Part shown: one piece after another, positions 1-6,388 of the stretch
Layout of the letters: each line of letters opens with the position of its first letter
Numbering within the stretch: position 1 is the first letter of the stretch
Source: Sulfuritalea sp.
GTDB lineage: Bacteria; Pseudomonadota; Gammaproteobacteria; Burkholderiales; Rhodocyclaceae
DNA: 6,446 nucleotides
Assembly: GCA_026399445.1 (NCBI GenBank)
Contig: JAPLRA010000371.1
Span: 1-6,446, forward strand
Reading direction: 5' to 3'
The notes under the pieces: generated by a model
Database searches by the model: none
What the model saw: only the letters and a program-made list of their open reading frames with translations
What the model was told of the DNA's origin: nothing
Position numbers and translations under genes: made by a program

Positions 1-1
1 G

Positions 2-106
2 CTCGCCTGGGGATTGCGCATGCCCGCCGTACGCCTGTCCCCCGACAACGGACCGGCACAACTGGCTGCCGGCTTGCGTGCAGCAGCGCTGTATGGCACG
101 CAGTAA
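2..106 (+). CDS. DUF58 family protein, C-terminal end only
   Basis: Reading from base 2, an open frame runs from the window edge to a TAA at 104-106 and gives 34 residues ending in LRAAALYGTQ. The segment WGLRMP, then a polar loop, then a short Ala/Leu-rich helix ending in LYG matches the usual tail of DUF58 proteins (family knowledge: a vWA-like domain protein usually encoded between a MoxR-type AAA ATPase and a transglutaminase-like protein). The next gene is exactly such a transglutaminase-like protein, and its start overlaps this end by 14 bp, which supports an operon. The body of the gene lies outside the window, so the DUF58 call rests on a short tail plus context. Confidence 0.72.
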   Translation, partial: LAWGLRMPAVRLSPDNGPAQLAAGLRAAALYGTQ

Positions 107-2045
107 CCGCCCCGTCAGCCGCCGCCAGGCATGGTGGCTGCTGGCTACCGCTCTGGCAGCAAGCCTGCCGCTGGCGCCGCAGGTGCCGCTCTGGCTCTCG
201 CTTGCCGCCGGGGCTGCTTTCATCTGGCGCGCCGCGCTGACATGGCGCCAGTGGCGTTTGCCACCGCGCTGGCTCCTCGTCCTGCTGGTCATTGCCGGCA
301 CCGCGGGGGTATTTCTACAATACCGAACCATACTTGGCCGCACGCCGGGGGTAGCCCTGCTGCTGGTTTTTCTCGCGCTCAAACTTCTGGAACTGCGTGC
401 CGCGCGCGATGCGGTGGCCACCGCACTGCTTTGTTATTTCCTGGTCCTCGGCCAGTTTCTGTTTACCCAAACCATCCCCACGGCATTGCTTGCCTGTCTG
501 ACGGTGCTGATCACTACCGCCACCCTGCTGGCGGCCAGCGATGACCGTCCGCAACCGGGGCAGCAAATTCGCCGCGCCGGGCTGATGCTGGCCCAAGCGC
601 TGCCTTTCATGCTGCTGCTGTTCGTGTTGTTTCCCCGTGTGCAGGGGCCGCTGTGGGGCATTCCGCAGGATCGCTTTTCCGCCGTTTCCGGATTGTCCGA
701 CACCATGGCACCGGGCTCGATAGCGCAACTTTCGCAGTCGGACGCCATCGCTTTTCGCGTGCAGTTCAAGGGCGAGGTCCCGCCGCAGTCCCAGCTCTAC
801 TGGCGCGGCCCGGTCATGCCCTCGTTCGACGGCCGCAGTTGGCGCGTCGCGCAAACGCTCGGCGCCTATTCCGAAGTTCCCTACGCAGGAATCGGCGCGG
901 CAGTGGATTACGAAGTGACGCTCGAGCCGCACGGAAAATTCTGGTTGTTTGCGCTGGAACTGCCCGCCACCTTGCCACCGGAGAGCGCGCTGACCAGCGA
1001 CTATCAACCCATCGCACGCCAGGCCGTGCGCAGCCGCATGCGCTACACGCAGCGTGCCTGGCCGGACGCGATCGCCGGCCAGAACGAAGCACCGAGTATT
1101 CTGCGCAGCGCGCTGGCGCTCCCAAAGGACGGCAACCCGCGCATGCGTGCCATCAGCGCCTCGTGGCGCGCGCAACACGGAGACGATGGCGCGGCGATCC
1201 TCGCCGAGGCGGAAAACCTGTTCAATCGGCAGTTGCTGATCTACACGCTGAACCCGCCACTGCTGGGCGCCGACATGGTCGATGAGTTTCTGTTCGACAC
1301 CAAGCGAGGTTTCTGTGAACACTTCGCCGCCGCGTTTGTCTTTGCACTGCGCGCCGCCGGCGTTCCGGCGCGCGTGGTGGCCGGCTATCAGGGCGGCGAG
1401 ATCAATCCGGTGGACGGCTATCTGGTAGTGCGCCAGTACGATGCCCATGCCTGGGCCGAAGTCTGGATTGCGGGTCGCGGCTGGGTGCGTCTCGATCCAA
1501 CGGCAATTTCGGCGCCCAGCCGCATCAACAGCAATCTCGCGGCAGCAGTGCCTGCAGGCGAAGGACTGCCTTTTCTGGCGCGTGGCGACCTGGCCTGGCT
1601 GAAGGAGTTGCGCCACCGCCTGGATGCGGTCACCAATGGCTGGAATCAGTGGGTGCTGGGCTACAACCCGCAGCGCCAGCGTGATCTGCTCGCCAGCCTG
1701 GGGATGAATGAGCCGGATTGGCGCAGCATGACGGCGGTTCTTTCAGTGCTTTGCGGCGCGGTAATGCTCGGACTGACCGGCTGGATTTTGCGCAACCGCC
1801 TGCGCGTCGATCCGGCGCTCGCCGCATGGCGGCGATTCACCGCCCGACTGGCCAAACGCGGCATCGCATGGCAGCCGTGGGAGGGGCCGCTGGCCTTTGG
1901 CGAGCGTGCTGCGAGGCAGGCCCCTGCCCACGCCAGGAGCATTCGCGAGATCGCCGAACTGTATGCACGCTTGCGCTACGGCCCGGCACCACAGACACCG
2001 GACTTGGCGCACCTCAAACTGAAGATCAACGCCTTCAAGCCATGA
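93..2045 (+). CDS. tgpA: TgpA-like membrane protein, DUF3488 plus transglutaminase-like domain
   Basis: A 650-residue inner-membrane protein. Hydrophobic helices fill roughly residues 10-180 (about six or seven, including a Leu-rich segment ending LALKLLELR, typical of DUF3488). A periplasmic part follows, and a final membrane helix lies at about 546-568 before a short cytoplasmic tail. The transglutaminase-like core has the expected triad: Cys408 in RGFCEHFA, His452 in DAHAWAEVW and Asp468 in WVRLDPTA. Length is close to Pseudomonas aeruginosa TgpA (about 668 residues). That family is an inner-membrane protein with a periplasmic transglutaminase fold and is reported to be important for viability; its natural substrate is not settled. 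I chose the ATG at 93, which overlaps the DUF58 gene by 14 bp. A GTG at 78 would add five residues, and neither start has a strong Shine-Dalgarno. The stop overlaps the mltB start as ATGA, suggesting translational coupling. Confidence 0.9.
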   Translation: MARSNRPVSRRQAWWLLATALAASLPLAPQVPLWLSLAAGAAFIWRAALTWRQWRLPPRWLLVLLVIAGTAGVFLQYRTILGRTPGVALLLVFLALKLLELRAARDAVATALLCYFLVLGQFLFTQTIPTALLACLTVLITTATLLAASDDRPQPGQQIRRAGLMLAQALPFMLLLFVLFPRVQGPLWGIPQDRFSAVSGLSDTMAPGSIAQLSQSDAIAFRVQFKGEVPPQSQLYWRGPVMPSFDGRSWRVAQTLGAYSEVPYAGIGAAVDYEVTLEPHGKFWLFALELPATLPPESALTSDYQPIARQAVRSRMRYTQRAWPDAIAGQNEAPSILRSALALPKDGNPRMRAISASWRAQHGDDGAAILAEAENLFNRQLLIYTLNPPLLGADMVDEFLFDTKRGFCEHFAAAFVFALRAAGVPARVVAGYQGGEINPVDGYLVVRQYDAHAWAEVWIAGRGWVRLDPTAISAPSRINSNLAAAVPAGEGLPFLARGDLAWLKELRHRLDAVTNGWNQWVLGYNPQRQRDLLASLGMNEPDWRSMTAVLSVLCGAVMLGLTGWILRNRLRVDPALAAWRRFTARLAKRGIAWQPWEGPLAFGERAARQAPAHARSIREIAELYARLRYGPAPQTPDLAHLKLKINAFKP

Positions 2046-3034
2046 CGCGTCTGCTCCTCCTGTTGCTGCCGGCCCTGCTCGCATCCATCGCTCACGCGGA
2101 GCCGTATGTGCAGCGCGCTGATGTGCGGACATTTATTCAGGACATGCACGAGCGTCACGGGTTCGACGCCGATGCCCTGGATACACTGTTTCGCCAGACC
2201 AAGCCGATCGCCGCAGTGATCAAGGCCATCATGCCCCCCAAGGATCCCGCCGTACGTTCCTGGCAGGCCTATCGAGGACGCTTTGTCGAGCCTCGGCGCA
2301 TCACCGCGGGGCGGCGCTTCATGCACGCTTACGCGGCGGAACTCGCGGCCGCGGAGGCGCGTTTTGGCGTACCGGCCGAGATCATCGCAGCCGTCATCGG
2401 CGTCGAAACGATTTACGGCAAGCAACTGGGCCGCTTCGGTACCTTCGCCGCGCTGACCACCCTGGCCTTCGACTATCCGCCGCGCGCCGAGTTGTTTCGC
2501 AAGGAACTGGAGGAACTGCTGCTGCTGGCCCGCGAGGAGAACCGCAGCCCGCTGAGCTATACCGGTTCCTACGCCGGCGCCTTGGGCCTGCCGCAGTTTC
2601 TGCCCTCTTCCCGGCGGCGTTTCGCGATCGACTTCGATCAGAACGGTCACATCGATCTCGCCGCCAGCGCTGGCGATGCGATCGGCAGTGTCGGCAACTT
2701 TCTGGCCGAGCACGGCTGGGAAAGGGATGCGCCGATTGCCGTGACCGTCACCGTCACTGGCGACGGCGTGCGGACGCTGCTTGACGAAGGCATCGTGCCG
2801 CGGCTCACACCGATGCAGATGGAAGTTGCGAATGCCGGCATACAAAAACTCGGCGATGGCGATACGGCGATTCCCGACCGACCGGCGGCGCTGATCGATC
2901 TGGTCACGCCCAATGCCGCCACCGAATACCGTCTGGGCTATCGCAACTTCTATGTCATCACGCGTTACAACCGCAGCAGCTTCTACGCCGCGGCCGTCAT
3001 GGACCTCGCCGCCACACTGCGCATCTCAAAGTAG
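2042..3034 (+). CDS. mltB: Lytic murein transglycosylase B (Slt35/MltB family)
   Basis: A 330-residue enzyme predicted to cleave the MurNAc-GlcNAc bond of peptidoglycan, forming 1,6-anhydro-MurNAc ends. Residues 1-19 form a signal peptide (MTRLLLLLLP, then a cut after AHA). There is no Cys lipobox, so this looks like a soluble periplasmic form rather than the outer-membrane lipoprotein of E. coli. The catalytic Glu is Glu122 in VIGVETIYG. GALGLPQFLPSS at 179-190 is the substrate-groove motif. An EF-hand-like calcium loop follows at 197-205 (D-x-D-x-N-G-x-I-D), as in Slt35. The C-terminal ITRYNRSSFYAAAV matches the family end motif. The start is the ATG in the ATGA overlap with tgpA; an in-frame opening runs further upstream inside tgpA, but only this start gives a signal peptide. 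The last 9 bp overlap the end of rpoS on the other strand. Confidence 0.93.
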   Translation: MTRLLLLLLPALLASIAHAEPYVQRADVRTFIQDMHERHGFDADALDTLFRQTKPIAAVIKAIMPPKDPAVRSWQAYRGRFVEPRRITAGRRFMHAYAAELAAAEARFGVPAEIIAAVIGVETIYGKQLGRFGTFAALTTLAFDYPPRAELFRKELEELLLLAREENRSPLSYTGSYAGALGLPQFLPSSRRRFAIDFDQNGHIDLAASAGDAIGSVGNFLAEHGWERDAPIAVTVTVTGDGVRTLLDEGIVPRLTPMQMEVANAGIQKLGDGDTAIPDRPAALIDLVTPNAATEYRLGYRNFYVITRYNRSSFYAAAVMDLAATLRISK

Positions 3035-3853
3035 TGCATCGGGCGTCAGTCCGTCGCGCGCGATTCGTTTCCTCAGCTTGGACAATGCTTCCATCTGTAT
3101 CTGGCGCACCCTTTCGCGCGTCAGATCCAGATCGGCGGCGATGTGTTCAAGCGTGGTGGCGTCATGACCGCCAAGGCCGTAGCGGCGTTCAACCACGAGA
3201 CGCTGACGCTCCGTGAGTTGCGCCACCCATTCAGCAACGAGCACCTCGGCCTCATGCTGGGCAAGGTGGGCTGCGGGATCTTCTGCTGTTTCGTCGGCCA
3301 TGGAATCGGACATCGACAGGTCTGGATCGATGTCGAGCGGTGAATCGAGCGAGGCCGAACGCTCGTTGAGCACAAGGAGCTGACGAATCTCCGCCACCGG
3401 GCGATCGAGCAGGCGCGCGACGTCGTCCAGCATGGCACCGTGCGCGTCATCCTGCGTGCCGCGCTCGCGGTCAAGTTGGCGCATGGCGCGCAACACGTGA
3501 TTGAGTTCCTTGATTACGTAGATCGGCAATCGTACCGTGCGCGACTGATTCATGATCGCGCGTTCGACATGCTGGCGAATCCACCAGGTAGCATAGGTGG
3601 AAAAGCGGAAACCACGCTCGGGATCAAATTTTTCGAGCGCATGGATCAGACCCAGATTGCCCTCCTCGATCAGGTCATCGAGCGGCAGGCCGCGATGCTG
3701 GTAATGCCGTGCAATACTGACCACCAGCCGCAGATTCGCTTCAATCATGTGCTGGCGCGCCGCGAAGTCGCCATCCCGTGCAGCGCGTGCCAATCTGGTC
3801 TCCTCCACGGCCGTCAACAGCGGCGTCGCGCCGATCTCGTGAAGGTAGGTCAT
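3026..3853 (-). CDS. rpoS: RNA polymerase sigma factor RpoS (sigma-38), short N-terminus
   Basis: A 275-residue group 2 sigma-70 factor, the master sigma factor of stationary phase and general stress. Region 1.2 begins almost at the start (YLHEIGATPLLTA). Region 2 spans about 36-105 with NLRLVVSIAR, DLIEEGNLGLIHALEKFDP and the -10-recognition helix STYATWWIRQHVERAIMNQ. Region 3 spans about 108-185. Region 4 spans about 208-265, with the -35-reading helix-turn-helix TLEHIAADLDLTRERVRQIQ. The IVKELN stretch that contains the turnover lysine in E. coli is present as VIKELN (Lys115). RpoS rather than RpoD is supported by size, by the intervening sequence and by the position after nlpD. E. coli RpoS has about 55 residues before the equivalent of YLHEIG, and these are missing here. 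The ATG at 3853 lies 13 bp after the nlpD stop, with GGGGA directly abutting it, a poor spacing. The frame stays open upstream to a TTG at 3970 inside nlpD, but that extension is basic and unlike RpoS. Confidence 0.9.
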   Translation of the reverse strand: MTYLHEIGATPLLTAVEETRLARAARDGDFAARQHMIEANLRLVVSIARHYQHRGLPLDDLIEEGNLGLIHALEKFDPERGFRFSTYATWWIRQHVERAIMNQSRTVRLPIYVIKELNHVLRAMRQLDRERGTQDDAHGAMLDDVARLLDRPVAEIRQLLVLNERSASLDSPLDIDPDLSMSDSMADETAEDPAAHLAQHEAEVLVAEWVAQLTERQRLVVERRYGLGGHDATTLEHIAADLDLTRERVRQIQMEALSKLRKRIARDGLTPDALL

Positions 3854-3866
3854 TCCCCATGATGCA

Positions 3867-4784
3867 TCAACGAGCAGGAAGAAACTTTTGCGGGTCGGCC
3901 GGTTTGCCCTGACGACGAATCTCGAAATGCAGGCGAGGACTGTCCGAATCGGTACTTCCGATCTCGGCAATCTTCTGGCCTTTGGTGACGGACTGCTTTT
4001 CCTTCACCAGTATCTTGCTGTTGTGGGCGTACACGGAAAGATAGGTCGCGTTGTGCCGCAGCACCACCAGGTTGCCGTAGCCGCGCAAACCTGCGCCGGC
4101 ATACGAGACGACTCCGCTCGCCGCGGCGAGCACCGGGTCGCCGGCCTTGCCGGCAATATCGACCCCCTTGCTGCCTCCCTCTGCAAACGGAGCAATCAAC
4201 TTGCCGCTGGCGGGCCAAATCCAGTCCACGTCATCGCCGGCGACAACGGGCTTCTCAAGAGACTTGGCGTCCGCTGGCTTGGGCTCGGACTTGGCTTCCG
4301 CCGGCTTGTCGGCCGCTTCGCCCTGCCGCGCCTTCGCCAGCGCGTCTTCGGAATAGGCCAGTTTGCCGCCTTTTGGCTCGCGCTTGAGGGTTTCGGTATT
4401 GGTGCTGCCCGGCACTGTCGCCTGTTTGACTTCGACCGGCGCACTAGACGTCACCGGCTTCGCCACCGCAACCGGAGCACCGCTGTCAGGCGGCGTCACG
4501 CGCAGTTGCTGGCCGATCTTGATCAGGTTGGGGTTTTCAAGATTGTTCCAGCCCGCCACGTCTTTGTAGTCCTGACCGTTGTCGAGGGCAATGCTGTAGA
4601 GCGTGTCGCCCTTTTTTACGGTGTGATAACCGGCACGGGAATCCGGCGCCGCAACGGTTGTCTGAGTCGCCGGCTTGGCCGCCGCGGGGGCGCCGCCGCG
4701 CTCTTCCACCGGCGCAGGGGAATGGCTGGCGCAGCCGCCGATGATGGGCAGCAAGAACACCAGCATCAGGCGCACAGCGCTCAT
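3867..4784 (-). CDS. nlpD: NlpD-type lipoprotein, LysM plus degenerate LytM/M23 domain
   Basis: A 305-residue predicted outer-membrane lipoprotein. The signal peptide ends in PIIGGC, so Cys18 is the likely lipidated residue. A LysM peptidoglycan-binding domain covers about 53-97 (YHTVKKGDTLYSIA to IGQQLRV). A Pro/Ala/Lys-rich linker runs to about 185, and a LytM (peptidase M23) domain covers about 190-300. The metal ligands of active M23 enzymes are not conserved: GSKGVDIAG stands where a zinc-binding His would lie, and RLHFEIR lacks the first His of the HxH motif. The same loss is seen in E. coli NlpD, which does not cut peptidoglycan but activates the amidase AmiC during cell separation, so this protein is probably also an activator. 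The start overlaps the pcm stop as ATGA. In enterobacteria the main rpoS promoter lies inside nlpD; I could not identify one here. Confidence 0.92.
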   Translation of the reverse strand: MSAVRLMLVFLLPIIGGCASHSPAPVEERGGAPAAAKPATQTTVAAPDSRAGYHTVKKGDTLYSIALDNGQDYKDVAGWNNLENPNLIKIGQQLRVTPPDSGAPVAVAKPVTSSAPVEVKQATVPGSTNTETLKREPKGGKLAYSEDALAKARQGEAADKPAEAKSEPKPADAKSLEKPVVAGDDVDWIWPASGKLIAPFAEGGSKGVDIAGKAGDPVLAAASGVVSYAGAGLRGYGNLVVLRHNATYLSVYAHNSKILVKEKQSVTKGQKIAEIGSTDSDSPRLHFEIRRQGKPADPQKFLPAR

Positions 4785-5440
4785 TCCACTCCCGGCAGCA
4801 GCGGCACAAAGCGCACTGCGTCAAATCGAGTTTCCACAAAACCGCTTTCAGTCCGCTCGACCAGGCTGATCACCTGTTCCGCGCTACCCAGCGGCATCAC
4901 CAACCGTCCGCCCGGTGTCAATTGGGCCAACAGCGTCTGCGGTACATCGGCTGCAGCGGCAGCCAATATGATGGTATCAAATGGCGCGGCTTCCGGCAGG
5001 CCGAGATTACCGTCGGCGTGTTTGAGGCGGATATGCGATAGCTTGAGTTGTTTCAGGTTGTCCCGCGCCCGCGCCAGCAACGGAGAGACGCGCTCCACGG
5101 CGAACACCCGCTTCGACAGCACGCCCAGAATCGCCGCCTGATAGCCGCAGCCGGCACCGATCTCGAGCGTCTTGCCCAGTTCGTGCCCGGCAATCAGCAA
5201 TTCGATCATGCGCGCCACCACATAAGGCTGCGAGATTGTCTGGCCAAAACCCAGCGGCAGCGCGGTGTCATCGTAGGCGCGATTCGCCAGGGCCTGCTCA
5301 ATGAAGATGTGCCGCGGCACCAGCCCCATTGCGTGCAGCACCCGGGTATCGCGGATGCCCTGCTCGCGCAGGCGCTCCACCATGCGCGTGCGGGTGCGCT
5401 GCGACGTCATGCCGATACCGGTGACTGCCGCCGTGTTCAT
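4781..5440 (-). CDS. pcm: Protein-L-isoaspartate O-methyltransferase
   Basis: A 219-residue cytoplasmic repair enzyme that transfers a methyl group from S-adenosylmethionine to L-isoaspartyl residues in aged proteins, starting their return to aspartate. Visible motifs: GQTISQPYVVARM at 66-78 (substrate-side family signature), SAM motif I LEIGAGCGYQAAIL at 92-105, an acidic ribose-binding end in VFAVERV at 112-118, FDTIILAAAA at 154-163 and the C-terminal RFVPLLPG at 210-217. Length is near E. coli Pcm (208 residues). The ATG at 5440 overlaps the surE stop as ATGA and has GGAAAA just upstream. A second in-frame ATG at 5410 would remove ten residues and start closer to the E. coli N-terminus, so the first ten residues are uncertain. 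The end overlaps the nlpD start by 4 bp. If surE is really frameshifted, ribosomes from surE stop at 5495, 54 bp before this start, which would weaken coupling. Confidence 0.94.
   Translation of the reverse strand: MNTAAVTGIGMTSQRTRTRMVERLREQGIRDTRVLHAMGLVPRHIFIEQALANRAYDDTALPLGFGQTISQPYVVARMIELLIAGHELGKTLEIGAGCGYQAAILGVLSKRVFAVERVSPLLARARDNLKQLKLSHIRLKHADGNLGLPEAAPFDTIILAAAAADVPQTLLAQLTPGGRLVMPLGSAEQVISLVERTESGFVETRFDAVRFVPLLPGVE
4789..4793 (-). promoter_or_regulatory. Ribosome binding site of nlpD
   Basis: GGGAG on the minus strand lies 4 nt before the nlpD ATG and within the last codons of pcm. It supports the ATGA-overlap start for nlpD and suggests that NlpD can also be initiated directly, not only by reinitiation after pcm. 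The other overlapping starts in the window lack an equally clear site. Identified by eye only. Confidence 0.45.
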
Positions 5441-6139
5441 TTTTCCGGATTGAACCAGCGCCGCACGTCGGCAAGCTGCGCTGCGTGGGTGAGGTCAATT
5501 TGCAGCGGCGTAACCGACACCCAGCCATGTTCCACCGCATGAAAATCCGTACCTTCGCCGGCATCGGCGGCAGGACCGGCGGCACCAATCCAGTAAAGAG
5601 TCTCGCCGCGCGGGCTGAACCTGGATGCCGCGCAACTCTTCGTAGGGAATGTCCGGCACATTGACGTTCAGCAGGATCGGCTCGGCAAAGGGTGTGGCGC
5701 TGAAACGCTGTACCAGTTCACGCGCCACGCGTCCGGCGGTGGCGAAATGCCGACCCTCGAAGCTGGCCAGCGACACTGCAATTGAAGGCACGCCGAGCAG
5801 ATAGCCTTCCGTGGCGGCAGCCACCGTACCGGAGTAGATCGTGTCGTCGCCCATGTTGGCGCCGAGATTGATGCCCGACACCACCATGTCCGGCTGGTGA
5901 TCAAGCACGCCGGTAACGGCCAGGTGCACGCAGTCGGTCGGCGTGCCGCTGACATACATGTAGCCATTGGATGCCTGCCGGAGTTGGAGCGGTCGATCCA
6001 GCGTCAAGGAGTTGCTCGCCCCGCTGCGATTGCGCTCCGGCGCGACCACCACGATGTCGCCCAGATCGGCGAGGCTGGTCGCAAGCTGGGCGAGCCCCGG
6101 CGCGAAATAGCCGTCGTCGTTACTGAGAAGAATGCGCAT
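5437..6139 (-). pseudogene. surE: SurE 5'/3'-nucleotidase, frameshifted with internal deletion
   Basis: SurE is a metal-dependent nucleoside monophosphate (and exopolyphosphate) phosphatase of stationary phase. From the ATG at 6139 the first 174 codons are intact: MRILLSNDDG with Asp8 and Asp9, RNRSGASN with Ser39, and GINLGANMGDD with Asn95 (the four metal-site residues), plus YSGTVAAA. After YEELRGIQV the frame goes wrong and ends at a TGA at 5495-5497. The proper C-terminus continues in another frame from about 5616: SPRGETLYWIGAAG, AGEGTDFHAVEHG, VSVTPLQIDLT, ending at 5437. Against E. coli SurE, the TRxGxRH segment between these blocks is absent. If 17 codons normally lie between GIQV and PRG, only 4 nt remain, which means a 47-bp deletion. 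Restoring it gives about 249 residues, the family length. The frameshifted product would be 214 residues with a non-native tail. A true mutation or an assembly error would look the same here. Confidence 0.85.
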
Positions 6140-6174
6140 GGGATCAGAGCCGGGGAGATCAAAAACCAAGGGCC

Positions 6175-6180
6175 ATTTTA
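6175..6180 (-). promoter_or_regulatory. Candidate -10 box upstream of surE
   Basis: TAAAAT on the minus strand lies 35 nt upstream of the surE ATG, in an otherwise GC-rich stretch, so a transcript would have a leader of roughly 28 nt. It differs from the sigma-70 consensus TATAAT at one position. No recognisable TTGACA-like -35 element is found 16-18 nt upstream (the hexamer at 17 nt spacing is ATCGGC). It may therefore rely on an activator or be used by RpoS, which is less dependent on the -35 element; that is inference. It would serve surE-pcm-nlpD and possibly rpoS. Confidence 0.4.
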
Positions 6181-6250
6181 GCCCATCGCGACCCGACGCC
6201 GATGGCCGGAACAGAGCCGGACTATGCCGCCATCCCGCAGTTCGGTTAAG

Positions 6251-6264
6251 CACGGATTACCGTG
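6251..6264. repeat. Short perfect inverted repeat
   Basis: CACGG-ATTA-CCGTG: a 5-bp perfect stem with a 4-nt loop. Neither side is followed by a clear T-run, so it is not a good intrinsic terminator. It could be an operator-like dyad upstream of surE or part of a repeat element with its neighbours. A 5-bp stem alone can arise by chance. Confidence 0.35.
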
Positions 6265-6272
6265 AAGCAACA

Positions 6273-6301
6273 CGCTCGGAGCGACGGGTGATAGCCGAGC
6301 G
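6273..6301. repeat. Inverted repeat CGCTCGG / CCGAGCG
   Basis: A 7-bp perfect inverted repeat (6273-6279 and 6295-6301) with a 15-nt loop. It is GC-rich and would fold stably in RNA or single-stranded DNA. It lies next to the palindrome CTGATCAG (6309-6316) and 18 bp from the larger inverted repeat. Function unknown. Confidence 0.5.
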
Positions 6302-6319
6302 CAGCGAGCTGATCAGAAG

Positions 6320-6374
6320 CCTCCCCGTTGCCGGCCCGCGAAGCGGATTCCCCGGCAGGCAAAGCCAGGGGAGG
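6320..6374. repeat. Interrupted 55-bp inverted repeat (REP-like?)
   Basis: Three nested pairings are visible: CCTCCCC (6320-6326) with GGGGAGG (6368-6374), TGCCGG (6329-6334) with CCGGCA (6352-6357), and CCGC (6336-6339) with GCGG (6343-6346) around a GAA loop. The right side carries a 10-nt bulge between the outer and middle arms. This is the kind of C/G-rich palindrome often found as a dispersed intergenic repeat in beta- and gammaproteobacterial genomes, but its copy number cannot be judged from one window. A role as a transcript-end structure for a gene beyond the right edge is the alternative. Confidence 0.55.
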
Positions 6375-6388
6375 ACGGGAGGGGCGGG
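6368..6388 (+). other. Four G-tracts fitting a G-quadruplex pattern
   Basis: Plus-strand runs GGGG (6368-6371), GGG (6377-6379), GGGG (6381-6384) and GGG (6386-6388) are separated by 5, 1 and 1 nt, which fits the standard G3+N1-7 pattern. The first run is also the outer arm of the adjacent inverted repeat, so hairpin and quadruplex would exclude each other. The pattern is directly visible; any folding or function is inference. Confidence 0.4.

Noticed and set aside
315..1616. 433-codon open frame on the minus strand
   Set aside because: It lies entirely antisense to tgpA, whose domains and catalytic triad are clear. The translation is Arg/Gln/His-rich with no recognisable domain, as expected for a GC-rich shadow frame.
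1718..2041. Upstream in-frame extension of mltB
   Set aside because: It lies within the tgpA coding region, is Arg-rich and would bury the clear signal peptide that begins at 2042.
3854..3970. N-terminal extension of RpoS to a TTG at 3970
   Set aside because: The extra 39 residues are basic and hydrophobic, unlike the acidic RpoS N-terminus, and they coincide fully with the conserved nlpD coding sequence apart from the last 13 bp.
3888..5141. 417-codon open frame on the plus strand
   Set aside because: It is antisense to nlpD and pcm, both confidently identified. Its composition is Arg-rich and no family is recognisable.
5441..5452. GGTTCAATCC on the minus strand, resembling a tRNA T-arm
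   Set aside because: It encodes RRWFNPEK at the end of SurE, and no acceptor, D-arm or anticodon stem can be built around it.
5495..5661. Programmed ribosomal frameshift in surE
   Set aside because: No slippery heptamer is seen at the junction, and the loss of about 16 conserved residues shows that DNA is missing rather than re-read.
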